Shown piece after piece: positions 7,784 through 15,422 of a DNA stretch of 15,665 bases. A program made the position numbers and the translations under genes. The DNA is from Bacteroidales bacterium (GTDB lineage: Bacteria > Bacteroidota > Bacteroidia > Bacteroidales > Muribaculaceae), in assembly GCA_900752535.1 (NCBI GenBank), contig CAADVV010000032.1, forward strand, positions 1 to 15,665. Reading direction: 5' to 3'. Numbering within the stretch: position 1 is the first letter of the stretch; each line of letters starts with the position of its first letter. The notes under the pieces were generated by a model. The model was not told the DNA's origin, did no database searches, and saw only the letters and a program-made list of their open reading frames with translations.

Positions 7784-8491
7784 TTATTTCATCAGACGCG
7801 CAATCGTTTCGTCTCTGAATGTCGCGCCTATGGCTATGGGTGTCTCGCCGATATAGACATCGTTTGTGTCGAATGAGTCGACAGCCGACAGGCTGACGAT
7901 AAAAGATTTGTTCACCCTCAGGAATTTATCTTTAGGTAGCGATTCAATCAAATCGCTCATCTTCATACGGGTGACTATCTTCTTGTCGCAGAGGTGGAGA
8001 ACGATATAGTCCTTCAGCGCCGAGGCATAGAGGATGTTGTCAAACGGGATGCGGTGAAAACGGCGGTCCGCCCTGACTATGATACTGTCCGCTCCGGTTG
8101 TCGGCGACGCTTCTTCAGAGGGATTGCCCGCAAGCAGGTCGAGATATGTCTCTGCTTTGGTGACAGCCTTGGTAAAACGCTCCGGGTCGATGGGTTTGAC
8201 AAGATAGTCAACGGAGTTGACATTGTAGCTGTCGACGGCGTATTCAGAGTATGCCGTGGTGAAAATCACCAGAGCCCGGCTTTCAATCTTCGCGGCAAGT
8301 TCCATCCCGGAGATTCCGGGCATCTGAATATCGAGAAAAACCAGGTCTACGTGGTTTTCTTCCAAAAACTCTCCGGCGCTCTCACCACTGTTGAACGTAC
8401 CGAGCAGATTCAGGCGCCCGTCGTTATCCACGAGCCGCTTCATACCTCTGCGGCCTATAGGTTCGTCATCTACTATGATGCAGTTTATCAT
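7784..8491 (-). CDS. LytTR-family response regulator
   Basis: This 235-residue cytoplasmic regulator has a receiver domain (1 to about 120) and a LytTR DNA-binding domain (about 138-235). Receiver residues are complete: acidic pair D8/D9, phospho-acceptor D54 (FLDIQMPG), T79 and K99 (YLVKP). The LytTR domain shows the usual order of strands with a FLRVNKSFIVS segment near its middle. It should be phosphorylated by the LytS-type kinase whose gene immediately precedes it (start ATG overlaps that stop as ATGA) and then bind direct repeats at target promoters. It is the last gene of the receptor operon, so autoregulation of that operon is the simplest inference. Direct repeats in the receptor leader (13106-13191) are candidate sites. 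The actual targets are not shown by the sequence. Confidence 0.95.
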   Translation of the reverse strand: MINCIIVDDEPIGRRGMKRLVDNDGRLNLLGTFNSGESAGEFLEENHVDLVFLDIQMPGISGMELAAKIESRALVIFTTAYSEYAVDSYNVNSVDYLVKPIDPERFTKAVTKAETYLDLLAGNPSEEASPTTGADSIIVRADRRFHRIPFDNILYASALKDYIVLHLCDKKIVTRMKMSDLIESLPKDKFLRVNKSFIVSLSAVDSFDTNDVYIGETPIAIGATFRDETIARLMK

Positions 8492-10206
8492 TGTCCCGGA
8501 ATAAAAAGGTTTACAGAATAGATATTGTTGTTTTTTGTCAGAGAGAGGTTGTGGCGGTCGCCGTAAATGAGATTAAGCCTTCGGATGGTGTTGCGTAGCC
8601 CGATGCCGCCCGAAGCGGCGTCCCTTGGCCCGTTAACGGTCGGTTTGTCGGCGCATGTGTTGTCGCATCTGAATCGTATGCCGCGTTTCTCTTTTGTGAC
8701 GGTTATCCTGATGGAGCGGTGTCCGTCGATGTCCGAGCTGTGTTTGATTGCGTTCTCGACAAATGTGATGAAGATGAGCGAGGGTATTTTCTCGTCCTCA
8801 GACAGGTTGTCGACAGATATCTTATAATCAAGTGAGTCCATACGCGATTTCTGCAATTCGATATACGGCCGGATAAATGACATTTCGTCGCCGACGGTCA
8901 CATATGGGCTCTCTCCGTTGGTAAACTGATAGACAAGCAACTGTCTGAGCTGCATGAGCATCACTCTTGCCTGACCGGTGTCTTCTTCGGTCAGAATACC
9001 AATGTTGTTGAGCACGTTGAAGAGAAAATGCGGATTAATCTGTTTTCTGAGAAAAAGATATTCCTGACGCGATGTCTCAGCCCTGAGAAGCACGATGCGC
9101 CGCTGCACGCGAATCCATTGTTGCAGCATTTTAATCGAGCTTACGCCGGCAAGGTAGAGAATCAGTGCAACCGAAGTGCCTAAGGTCGATATCAGCATTA
9201 TCTGCCATGGAAAAATGCCCGAATATGGCGAGCGGTTGTATGTGAGAACCTGTATGACAATCATCGGCACGACCATGCAGACAATCAATATGCAGATGTC
9301 TCTCACGTAGACATGCGGATTGTTGTGCCGCCTGAATCTCCTGAAAAGCCAGCCGGCAGTTGTGGCTGTTATAGCCATGAAAAATAACAGCAGTGCGGCG
9401 ACACCGGTTATATTTTCTTCCGAAAACACCGGATGGTCAGGCGTCTCGAAAAATGTTTCCGAAGAGATTGTCAGCAATATCAGGAAGCCTGTAACGAGAC
9501 GCCATAGTCTGTATTTTCGGGAGGTCAGGAATGTCGCCACAGTCGAATAGTCAGAGTCGATATTCCTTTCCGTTGGTACGTCGGGACTCGGCAGCTCATA
9601 AAGCTGCTGACGCAGTTGCTTACAGAAATCGCGTATGTGCCTGTTGGCCTGACTGAAAGATTTATCCAGCTCGCCGAGAATAGCGTCTAAGCATCCGAGC
9701 ATTCCGTCGGGACTCAGACGGTTTTTTACTTCAGAGATATAGCGGTTAAGACTGCGGGCTATCTTATCCTCATATTCAAGCAGACTGTTCCATTTCGAGA
9801 AAATTGCGAATGTCCCCAACCCGAGAATAATCAGGAATATAAGCGTAGCGTTGCAGATAGAGTCTACAAGAATCCAGGGCGATGTCGGGTCAGTGATTCT
9901 TTGCTCCAGGCCCCAGTAACGACGTATGGCGTATTCCGTAAACAGACTCGCTAAGGGGATTAGAAGCGCCATTAAGGATACAACCGCGAGATATAGTTTG
10001 TAGCGCTTTCTGAGCAACAGCCGGGGGATGGCTATCTTCTGATTCACAGCAATCATCGCTATGAACAGCGCCAGGACCGGTATCATCGCTAACAGGATGG
10101 TATAGCCCTTTACGGGAAACGCGTCACCGAGGGCCGAAACCACTGCGCTTTCGGAGATGACCGCGAACGTCGCCACGGCGAGGATATAGATGTATTTCTT
10201 GCTCAT
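8488..10206 (-). CDS. LytS-type membrane histidine kinase with internally duplicated, degenerate first half
   Basis: The 572-residue sensor kinase is about twice the usual length for this family. The second half is canonical: membrane segments between about residues 235 and 360, a coiled linker, the His_kinase motif NPHFLFNVLNNI with phospho-acceptor H393, and an HATPase_c domain with the N-box FVENAIKH (N485) and glycine box GGIGLRNT (533-540). The first half repeats the plan: membrane segments at about 5-25, 35-55, 68-90 and 112-136, with the NQKIAIPRLLLRKRY loop typical of Bacteroidetes LytS-like kinases, then a helix pair (about 145-205). There RLSPDGMLGCLDAI occupies the place of QINPHFLFNVLNNI, so the histidine is replaced by D167. 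No ATPase follows before the second membrane block. The stimulus is unknown. Start and stop both overlap neighbours by 4 bases. Confidence 0.93.
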   Translation of the reverse strand: MSKKYIYILAVATFAVISESAVVSALGDAFPVKGYTILLAMIPVLALFIAMIAVNQKIAIPRLLLRKRYKLYLAVVSLMALLIPLASLFTEYAIRRYWGLEQRITDPTSPWILVDSICNATLIFLIILGLGTFAIFSKWNSLLEYEDKIARSLNRYISEVKNRLSPDGMLGCLDAILGELDKSFSQANRHIRDFCKQLRQQLYELPSPDVPTERNIDSDYSTVATFLTSRKYRLWRLVTGFLILLTISSETFFETPDHPVFSEENITGVAALLLFFMAITATTAGWLFRRFRRHNNPHVYVRDICILIVCMVVPMIVIQVLTYNRSPYSGIFPWQIMLISTLGTSVALILYLAGVSSIKMLQQWIRVQRRIVLLRAETSRQEYLFLRKQINPHFLFNVLNNIGILTEEDTGQARVMLMQLRQLLVYQFTNGESPYVTVGDEMSFIRPYIELQKSRMDSLDYKISVDNLSEDEKIPSLIFITFVENAIKHSSDIDGHRSIRITVTKEKRGIRFRCDNTCADKPTVNGPRDAASGGIGLRNTIRRLNLIYGDRHNLSLTKNNNIYSVNLFIPGQ

Positions 10207-11009
10207 TCTTCCGTCTTGATTTGATCCGGATGAAAGATTACTGACATTTCAGCCACAGGTGCGGCCATAAAGTAGCCGAGGCAGTAGTCTCCCGAGAACA
10301 TTGCCGGGCCGTTGCTGTCATTGCTCAGGGCCGAGAGATAGTCGACCATCTTCTCTGTCACGGGTGTCACGATGGCTGTAACCCTATCGCCGTCAACCAG
10401 CACATTTTTGTCATCTTCCTCATCGGTGTCCATCCTTGATGTCATCGTTATTCCCGAAACAGTTTGCCCGTCAAGAGCTGTGTCGCTCAGAAACATCCAT
10501 TGATAGGGCTTGCCGTTACGCAACAGACGGACCCAATAGTGATTCTTCTCGTCTGGCGTGTCAGTGAGGCTGATTTGGAGTACGGCCACATAGTCATATG
10601 GCATTTTTATCCACCGGAAACTCATATCCACAAATTCGATAGGCGCGGTCATTCTGCATTCGGAGTAGTAAACCTTAGAGTGACGCTTGACACACAGACG
10701 ATAATCATGTCCGATGATTCCGGGAGTCGTGTCGGTGAAAAGTCCGTTGCTGTCGGCGGCGAGTGTCCTCGACTGTCCCGTGGTGATGTCCAAAACAGTC
10801 ACAGATGCGTCAGTCAGTCTTGTGGTGTCCATAGGTTCTGTCATGGGCGTTGTGGAGGTGATTGACACTTTAGCACCGTACTGGTCGAGGTGTCCTTCAA
10901 TCACTAACTTCGGAGGCTCGCTGTGATAGTCGAAATCGAGTTCCTTTTCGCATGATGTGCAGACAGTGAGCACCGTGAGCATTAATATAGAGTAACTATG
11001 AATTTTCAT
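10203..11009 (-). CDS. DUF4249-type outer-membrane lipoprotein
   Basis: I place the start at ATG 11009, giving 268 residues beginning MKIHSYSILMLTVLTVCTSC. This is a lipoprotein signal peptide with Cys20 as the likely lipidated residue. Acidic EKELDFD follows, resembling the surface-export signal of Bacteroidetes lipoproteins. The frame is open much further upstream, with an alternative ATG at 11033, but those starts would bury or lengthen the signal peptide. The body resembles DUF4249: an early beta-rich region (KLVIEGHLD, then VSITST), a Tyr/Trp-containing middle, and a C-terminal GDYCLGYFMAAPVAEMSV close to the family's G-x-Y-G-Y-F-x-A ending. DUF4249 proteins are of unknown function and are typically encoded beside a TonB-dependent receptor, as here (25 bases after it). 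A role as receptor lid or substrate binder is inferred. The stop overlaps the kinase start (ATGA). Confidence 0.8.
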   Translation of the reverse strand: MKIHSYSILMLTVLTVCTSCEKELDFDYHSEPPKLVIEGHLDQYGAKVSITSTTPMTEPMDTTRLTDASVTVLDITTGQSRTLAADSNGLFTDTTPGIIGHDYRLCVKRHSKVYYSECRMTAPIEFVDMSFRWIKMPYDYVAVLQISLTDTPDEKNHYWVRLLRNGKPYQWMFLSDTALDGQTVSGITMTSRMDTDEEDDKNVLVDGDRVTAIVTPVTEKMVDYLSALSNDSNGPAMFSGDYCLGYFMAAPVAEMSVIFHPDQIKTEE

Positions 11010-11034
11010 TTTTATTGTGTTTTGTAAAGACATT

Positions 11035-13101
11035 TTAGAATTTAACGGTGTAGGAAATGGAGGGTAAAATACCGAACAGAGATTGTTGAACGGCACGTGT
11101 GCCCGACGGCTTGGACGGGTCATCCTCAAAGAAGACCACAAACGGGCTGTAGTGATTGTAGACATTGAACAATCCGAAAGACAGCACGGACGTGAACCTC
11201 TTGCCTACGCGTGTATATGTTGCCGACAGGTCGAGGCGATGGGACGGCGCGGTCATATAGTTGTTGCGGGCTGAATAGTAATAGGCCGTCATGCCTCCTG
11301 TCTCATATTTCAGGTCGGGGGCTGTCAGCGGATGTCCTGAAGAAAATGTCCATGTGGCGCTGAGGTCCCATGCGTTATTGACCGAATATATGCCGACTAT
11401 ACTGATGTTATGGCGTCGGTCATTGGAAGCCTTATACCAGCGGCTGTCGTTGATGCCTTCGATTTTTGTTTCATTCTTTGACAGAGTATATGCCAGCCAT
11501 CCTTTCAGTTTTCCGACATTTCTGCGCACCATCAGTTCGAGACCATATCCCCTGCCTTTGCCGCCTGAGATGATACTTTCTAGATTGACGCGGCTGAACA
11601 TTGACATCCCGTCATTATAGTCATAGACATTTCTGACGGATTTGAGATAGACCTCTGCCGACCAGTCCCATCCGCCGTCACGGGTCATGCCGGCATACTC
11701 CGCCGACAGCAGCAGGCTCCGCTCCGGTTTTACAGAGGCTGATGTGAGGGCATAGCGGTCTGACGGAAAAGAGGTAAAAGTCGAGCGTATGCCGTGTATG
11801 TTCTGTGTAGTCACCGATGCGCCGGCCTTTATGTCGTGACAATCATTCAGGGCCGCTGTAAACGATACTCTTGGCTCGAGTTCGAAATAGGTCTTATGAG
11901 AGAAATCGGGCGACTCCTCTCCCGGGCACACAAATTCACTTAGGCCGTTGCCCGTCACGACAGTGAACAATGTGGCGCGCAGACCGCCGTTGAGTGTCAG
12001 CCATTCAGTGGGTGAGCCCGAATAGTTTATCCATGCAGAATTCTGCCAGCCTGAATGACGGTCGCAAAAACGGCTGCCGTTAAGTTTTCCTTCTCCCGTG
12101 GTCACGTCCATTAATTCCGACCTGAAGCCAAGATCCAACGCGTGGCTTTCATTCAATTGATAACTGACTTCCTCATTTAATGAGTAAGACCGGATATAGC
12201 CCTTAATCTGCTGACTGACATCCATAATGTCCATCTTTGCGTTCGTGTCGTATTTTGTCACCGCTGCGGTGGTAGTGAATTGCCAGCAGTCACCGGCAAG
12301 GGAATTCCACCTTATGCTGCCGGCGATATTTCCCCAATCCATGCCCATCATGTCGGATATCGACATATTGTCGCGCGCCATGAAGAATGATGCGCTGACA
12401 GTGTTTGTGGCGTTGACGTTATAATGGATTTTGGCGTTGACATCATAAAAGTTAAGAACCGTGGTTCTGTAGTCGGGCGAACATTTCAGAAACAGATCGA
12501 AGTAGGAGCGGCGTGCCGAGGCTGAGAATGAGAGTTTGTCCTTCACGATAGGTACGCTCACCGCAACCTTTGCATTGAGCAGGCCGATTGTGCCCGAAAA
12601 GTCATAGGTCTGTTTGTCTCCCGCTTTCATGAAAGTTTCCAGTACGGATGAGGATGCCCCGCCGAATTCGGCCGGAACGGGACCCTTATGCAGTCTGGCT
12701 CCGGACATCGCGTCGTCGTTAAACGTTGAAAAGATTCCCATCAGGTGGGCCGGATTATAGATTGTCATGCCGTCCAACAATACCAAATTCTGATAGGCAT
12801 TGCCTCCGCGCACCTCAAAACCTCCGGCACCATCAGCCTCGCCATGCACACCGGGCAATAGCGTTATTGATTTGATGATGTCCGGTTCGCCTAAAAGCTG
12901 CGGAGTGAGCGCTAATTTGGCCATGTCGAGTCTCTCGCTTCCCAACATCCGTTGTCGTGCCGACTGACCGGTGACGACCACTTCTTTTATGTCATAGGTC
13001 ATTGTGCTGTCGCGATATTCCGTCTCATTTGCCCTGGCTTTGGCTGAGAATAGAAGAAAACCAGCGATGAAGCATTTCAATATTATCTGCATAAGTGTCA
13101 T
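11035..13101 (-). CDS. TonB-dependent outer-membrane receptor (short form, non-SusC)
   Basis: The 688-residue receptor has a signal peptide (MQIILKCFIAGFLLFSAKARA, starting at either ATG 13101 or the in-frame ATG 13092). A plug domain begins at EVVVTG (about 40-45) and includes GVHGEADGAGGFEVRGGNAYQNLVLLDG-like landmarks, written here only as GFEVRGG and LLDGMTIYNP. A 22-strand barrel follows and ends with the terminal aromatic (SYTVKF). Such receptors import a ligand through the outer membrane with TonB/ExbBD energy. No N-terminal carboxypeptidase-like or STN signalling domain precedes the plug, although the first is common in DUF4249-partnered receptors, so this is a shortened version and signalling to an anti-sigma factor is unlikely. 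It heads the operon with DUF4249, kinase and regulator genes. The ligand is unknown. Confidence 0.93.
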   Translation of the reverse strand: MTLMQIILKCFIAGFLLFSAKARANETEYRDSTMTYDIKEVVVTGQSARQRMLGSERLDMAKLALTPQLLGEPDIIKSITLLPGVHGEADGAGGFEVRGGNAYQNLVLLDGMTIYNPAHLMGIFSTFNDDAMSGARLHKGPVPAEFGGASSSVLETFMKAGDKQTYDFSGTIGLLNAKVAVSVPIVKDKLSFSASARRSYFDLFLKCSPDYRTTVLNFYDVNAKIHYNVNATNTVSASFFMARDNMSISDMMGMDWGNIAGSIRWNSLAGDCWQFTTTAAVTKYDTNAKMDIMDVSQQIKGYIRSYSLNEEVSYQLNESHALDLGFRSELMDVTTGEGKLNGSRFCDRHSGWQNSAWINYSGSPTEWLTLNGGLRATLFTVVTGNGLSEFVCPGEESPDFSHKTYFELEPRVSFTAALNDCHDIKAGASVTTQNIHGIRSTFTSFPSDRYALTSASVKPERSLLLSAEYAGMTRDGGWDWSAEVYLKSVRNVYDYNDGMSMFSRVNLESIISGGKGRGYGLELMVRRNVGKLKGWLAYTLSKNETKIEGINDSRWYKASNDRRHNISIVGIYSVNNAWDLSATWTFSSGHPLTAPDLKYETGGMTAYYYSARNNYMTAPSHRLDLSATYTRVGKRFTSVLSFGLFNVYNHYSPFVVFFEDDPSKPSGTRAVQQSLFGILPSISYTVKF

Positions 13102-13105
13102 TGTG

Positions 13106-13148
13106 AAGTATCATAATCTCTGTTGCAAAGGTGCGACAAAGTATGATA
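13106..13148. repeat. Direct repeat pair AAGTATSATA, 33 bases apart
   Basis: AAGTATCATA at 13106-13115 and AAGTATGATA at 13139-13148 match at 9 of 10 bases. Their starts are 33 bases apart, about three helical turns. They flank the putative -7 box of the receptor operon, so they could be regulator contacts. The AT-rich content makes chance similarity more likely than for the 9-base repeat nearby. Confidence 0.4.
13126..13133 (-). promoter_or_regulatory. Putative -7 box of the receptor operon
   Basis: Read on the - strand this is CACCTTTG, one base off the TAnnTTTG consensus, followed by CAACAG. Transcription would start near 13118, giving a 17-base leader to ATG 13101. No convincing -33 TTTG is at the right spacing, which would fit a promoter that needs an activator. 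It overlaps the proximal copy of the 15-base imperfect repeat. Confidence 0.35.
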
Positions 13149-13191
13149 CCATCCCCGAATAGTAGACGTATCCCGCGAAAACTGCGACAAA
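13126..13191. repeat. Direct repeat TGCGACAAA pair, 51 bases apart, in the receptor leader
   Basis: TGCGACAAA occurs at 13132-13140 and again at 13183-13191. Extended leftwards the two copies (13126-13140 and 13177-13191) match at 12 of 15 bases. The 51-base phase is close to five helical turns. LytTR regulators bind direct repeats, and a LytTR regulator is encoded at the end of this operon, so these are candidate operator half-sites. The spacing is longer than usual for the two half-sites of one LytTR site, so they may be two separate contact regions. Confidence 0.5.
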
Positions 13192-13210
13192 CCGGAACGA
13201 TATAAAACAG

Positions 13211-13244
13211 ACCGCGGGAAAGAGCATTTGCTCCTCCCCGCGGT
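13211..13244 (-). terminator. Rho-independent terminator after yidC
   Basis: The outer arms ACCGCGGG (13211-13218) and CCCGCGGT (13237-13244) pair perfectly, and an inner GAGC/GCTC pair around AAAT extends the stem. On the - strand the hairpin is followed by CTGTTTTATA. It lies about 20 bases beyond the yidC stop and insulates the receptor operon from the pyrG-yidC transcript. Confidence 0.8.
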
Positions 13245-13265
13245 TGAAAGGTGTTTTTGAAGTTT

Positions 13266-15368
13266 TTAGCGACGGCGCTTGGCGTTAGCCTTGGCCTGCT
13301 CGCGCATCAGGGCTTCCTGACGCTTCTGTGCTTCCTCGAGACGGGCCATGAAGCCTGATTTCTTGCGGGGCTTCTTGGCGTTCTCTGCCATCTTGGCGCG
13401 AACTTTTTCCTCGTTGACAACCTTGCGGAAGATGTAGGTCTGCACAATGGTGATCAGCAGCGAGAGGAAGTAGTAGTAGCTCAGGCCGGCGGCGTAGTTG
13501 TTAAAGAAGAACAGGAACATCAGCGGCATCAGATACATCATCCACTTCATGGCGGGCATGGAGGATGACGAGGGCTGATTCTGCATGGTGATGCGCGTAT
13601 AAAGTATGTTGGTGACAGTCATCAGCAGACAGAAGAGACTGATGTGATTGCCGAATGTCGACGAGATGAAAGGTATGTTGGCGGTCCAGGAAACGATGGC
13701 GTCGGGGGCAGACAGGTCTTTGGCCCACAGGAACGACTCGCCGCGCAGCTCGATGGCCGAGGGGAAGAAGCTGAACATGGCGATCAGGATGGGCATCTGG
13801 AGCAACATGGGCAGACAGCCCGACATCGGGTTGGCGCCGGCGCGTGAATAGAGCGCCATGGTCTCCTGCTGACGCTTCATGGCGTTCTCCTGTCCGGGAT
13901 ATTTGTCGTTGATGGCCTTGACCTCGGGTGCAAGCACGCGCATACGTGCCTGAGACATATAGCTCTTGTAGGTGAACGGGAAGAGTATCAGCTTGATGAA
14001 AATGGTCAGCAGCAGAATAATCAGGCCGTAGCTGCTGATGAATGAGCCGAGCAGCGAGAAGACCGGAATAACAATCAGGGTATTGATCCAGCGGAAAAGC
14101 GACCATCCGAGCGGGATTACCTTTGTCAGATGCATGTTTTCCTCCGGGAAGATATTGCTCTCGATGTCCGACATCAGGGGATAGGAGTTGGGACCCATGT
14201 AGAAGACAAACGAGGCGGGATTGGCCTGCGTTGACGAATATTCGAGGGTAGCGCGGGTGTCGAATGTCTTGATGAAGTTCGGGTCGTTTTCGAGTATCTG
14301 TGAGTCAAACGAGGCCGCCGAGAAGTTTGTGCGGGCCATCATGACTGTCGAGAAGAACTGGTTTTTGTAGCCTACCCATTTGAAGCGCTCGTCAACATCC
14401 TTGGCTTCGGAGGAGTTTTCGCTCAGGTTCTCGACATCGCCGTCGAGAAACATGTAGTAGAGCGCCGAGTTGCGCTCCTCAAACACGCGTCCGGCTTCGA
14501 GGCGGCGCATCTTCTGGCTCCAGTTGAAGTCCATCGAGGCGACGCTTGAGGGAATGATGGCCTGCATACCCTCCTGAATGACGTCCATCTTGACCAAATA
14601 GCTGTCGGGCGAGAGGGTATATCTGATGCCAAAGCGGGCGCCGTCGCCGAGGTCGAGGGCCATGACAACGGCCGAATCACCGACGAGTGTGGGCGTGAAA
14701 TAGAATTTGTCTGTATCAAAGTGCTGGTTGGCCGACGTCAGCGTGAAAGAGTAGTGGTCGGTTTCGGGCGACATAAGCTCCACGCGTGTCGAGTCATAGG
14801 CCTTATAGTCGTTGAGCGTGGCGCGGGCAATGGAAGCACCCTTGTTGGAGATCTCGAGTGTCAGGAGCTTGTTGGCAAGTTTGACAGTGGTGGAGTCGCC
14901 GCTGATGTAACGGGCAAATCCGCGATATCTGGCGGCATCGGCCAGGGCGGCGCGCAGGTTGGTGACGGCGGCCGAGGCTTCGGCGGTTGTCATCTTGTCC
15001 CAGCGGTTGGCTGCGAGGTCGGCGATAGCCACACGTTTGCCGTTGCCGGCGTCGACTGTACCTCCGAGGGCGCCGTCGGCGCTGAGGGTGATGTCGGCGT
15101 CACCGACACTGAGAGTAGTCACAGAGCTGACAGTGTCGCGGCGTCCGAATTCGCGGACGGTGTTGGCGATGGTAGTCAGTTCGGCGCCGTTGATGGAGTC
15201 TACTCGCAACACGTTGCCGGTGTCTGACTTCGCCCGTTCGGCTTCGGCCATTTTTTCGGCCTGCTCGCGCTGGGCTTTAAGTTGCTCCTCGCTGGGCTGG
15301 TTGATGACCATGAATCCAATGATTATGGCGGCCATCAGCACTATGCCTAAAATTGAATTTTTATCCAT
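13266..15368 (-). CDS. yidC: Membrane protein insertase YidC
   Basis: The 700-residue inner-membrane insertase folds membrane proteins alone or with SecYEG. The N-terminal anchor is at residues 6-23 (ILGIVLMAAIIIGFMVI), followed by a charged helix and a large periplasmic beta domain (to about 415). The Oxa1-like core has membrane segments at about 425-440, 445-466, 517-535, 570-592 and 608-648. Core landmarks are LILFPFTYKSYMSQARM, with the conserved basic residue K468 of the hydrophilic groove, and the cytoplasmic hairpin (475-515). The C-terminal tail is strongly basic (KKPRKK, then ANAKRRR), suited to ribosome contact. At 700 residues it is longer than E. coli YidC (548) and, from memory, Bacteroides YidC (about 620). 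The extra length lies at about 60-155. The pyrG-yidC order is typical of Bacteroidales, and 54 bases separate the genes. Confidence 0.97.
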   Translation of the reverse strand: MDKNSILGIVLMAAIIIGFMVINQPSEEQLKAQREQAEKMAEAERAKSDTGNVLRVDSINGAELTTIANTVREFGRRDTVSSVTTLSVGDADITLSADGALGGTVDAGNGKRVAIADLAANRWDKMTTAEASAAVTNLRAALADAARYRGFARYISGDSTTVKLANKLLTLEISNKGASIARATLNDYKAYDSTRVELMSPETDHYSFTLTSANQHFDTDKFYFTPTLVGDSAVVMALDLGDGARFGIRYTLSPDSYLVKMDVIQEGMQAIIPSSVASMDFNWSQKMRRLEAGRVFEERNSALYYMFLDGDVENLSENSSEAKDVDERFKWVGYKNQFFSTVMMARTNFSAASFDSQILENDPNFIKTFDTRATLEYSSTQANPASFVFYMGPNSYPLMSDIESNIFPEENMHLTKVIPLGWSLFRWINTLIVIPVFSLLGSFISSYGLIILLLTIFIKLILFPFTYKSYMSQARMRVLAPEVKAINDKYPGQENAMKRQQETMALYSRAGANPMSGCLPMLLQMPILIAMFSFFPSAIELRGESFLWAKDLSAPDAIVSWTANIPFISSTFGNHISLFCLLMTVTNILYTRITMQNQPSSSSMPAMKWMMYLMPLMFLFFFNNYAAGLSYYYFLSLLITIVQTYIFRKVVNEEKVRAKMAENAKKPRKKSGFMARLEEAQKRQEALMREQAKANAKRRR

Positions 15369-15422
15369 ATCAGGTTATTATCTGTTTTTTCGCGGGGTGG
15401 GGTAATAGGGTGGTATGTCAGG

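Noticed and set aside
7994..8521. 175-residue + strand open frame over the LytTR regulator
   Set aside because: Antisense to a complete receiver/LytTR protein, no homologous motif recognised.
8488..10206. Frameshift or misassembly joining two kinase genes
   Set aside because: The frame is continuous with no stop, both halves keep sensible membrane topology, and the linker (about 205-232) is hydrophilic; a decayed in-frame duplication explains it better.
10203..13101. SusC/SusD polysaccharide utilisation pair
   Set aside because: The receptor is short and lacks the SusC N-terminal extension, and its partner is a 268-residue DUF4249-like lipoprotein, not a TPR-rich SusD of about 500 residues.
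13501..14106. 201-residue - strand open frame overlapping the YidC core
   Set aside because: Same strand but different frame inside yidC; His/Arg-rich composition with no fold, while the overlapped frame encodes conserved Oxa1 motifs.
14721..15227. 168-residue + strand open frame opposite yidC
   Set aside because: It lies wholly within the well-supported yidC gene on the other strand, has Gly/Val-rich low-complexity composition and no recognisable domain; typical antisense shadow of GC-rich coding DNA.
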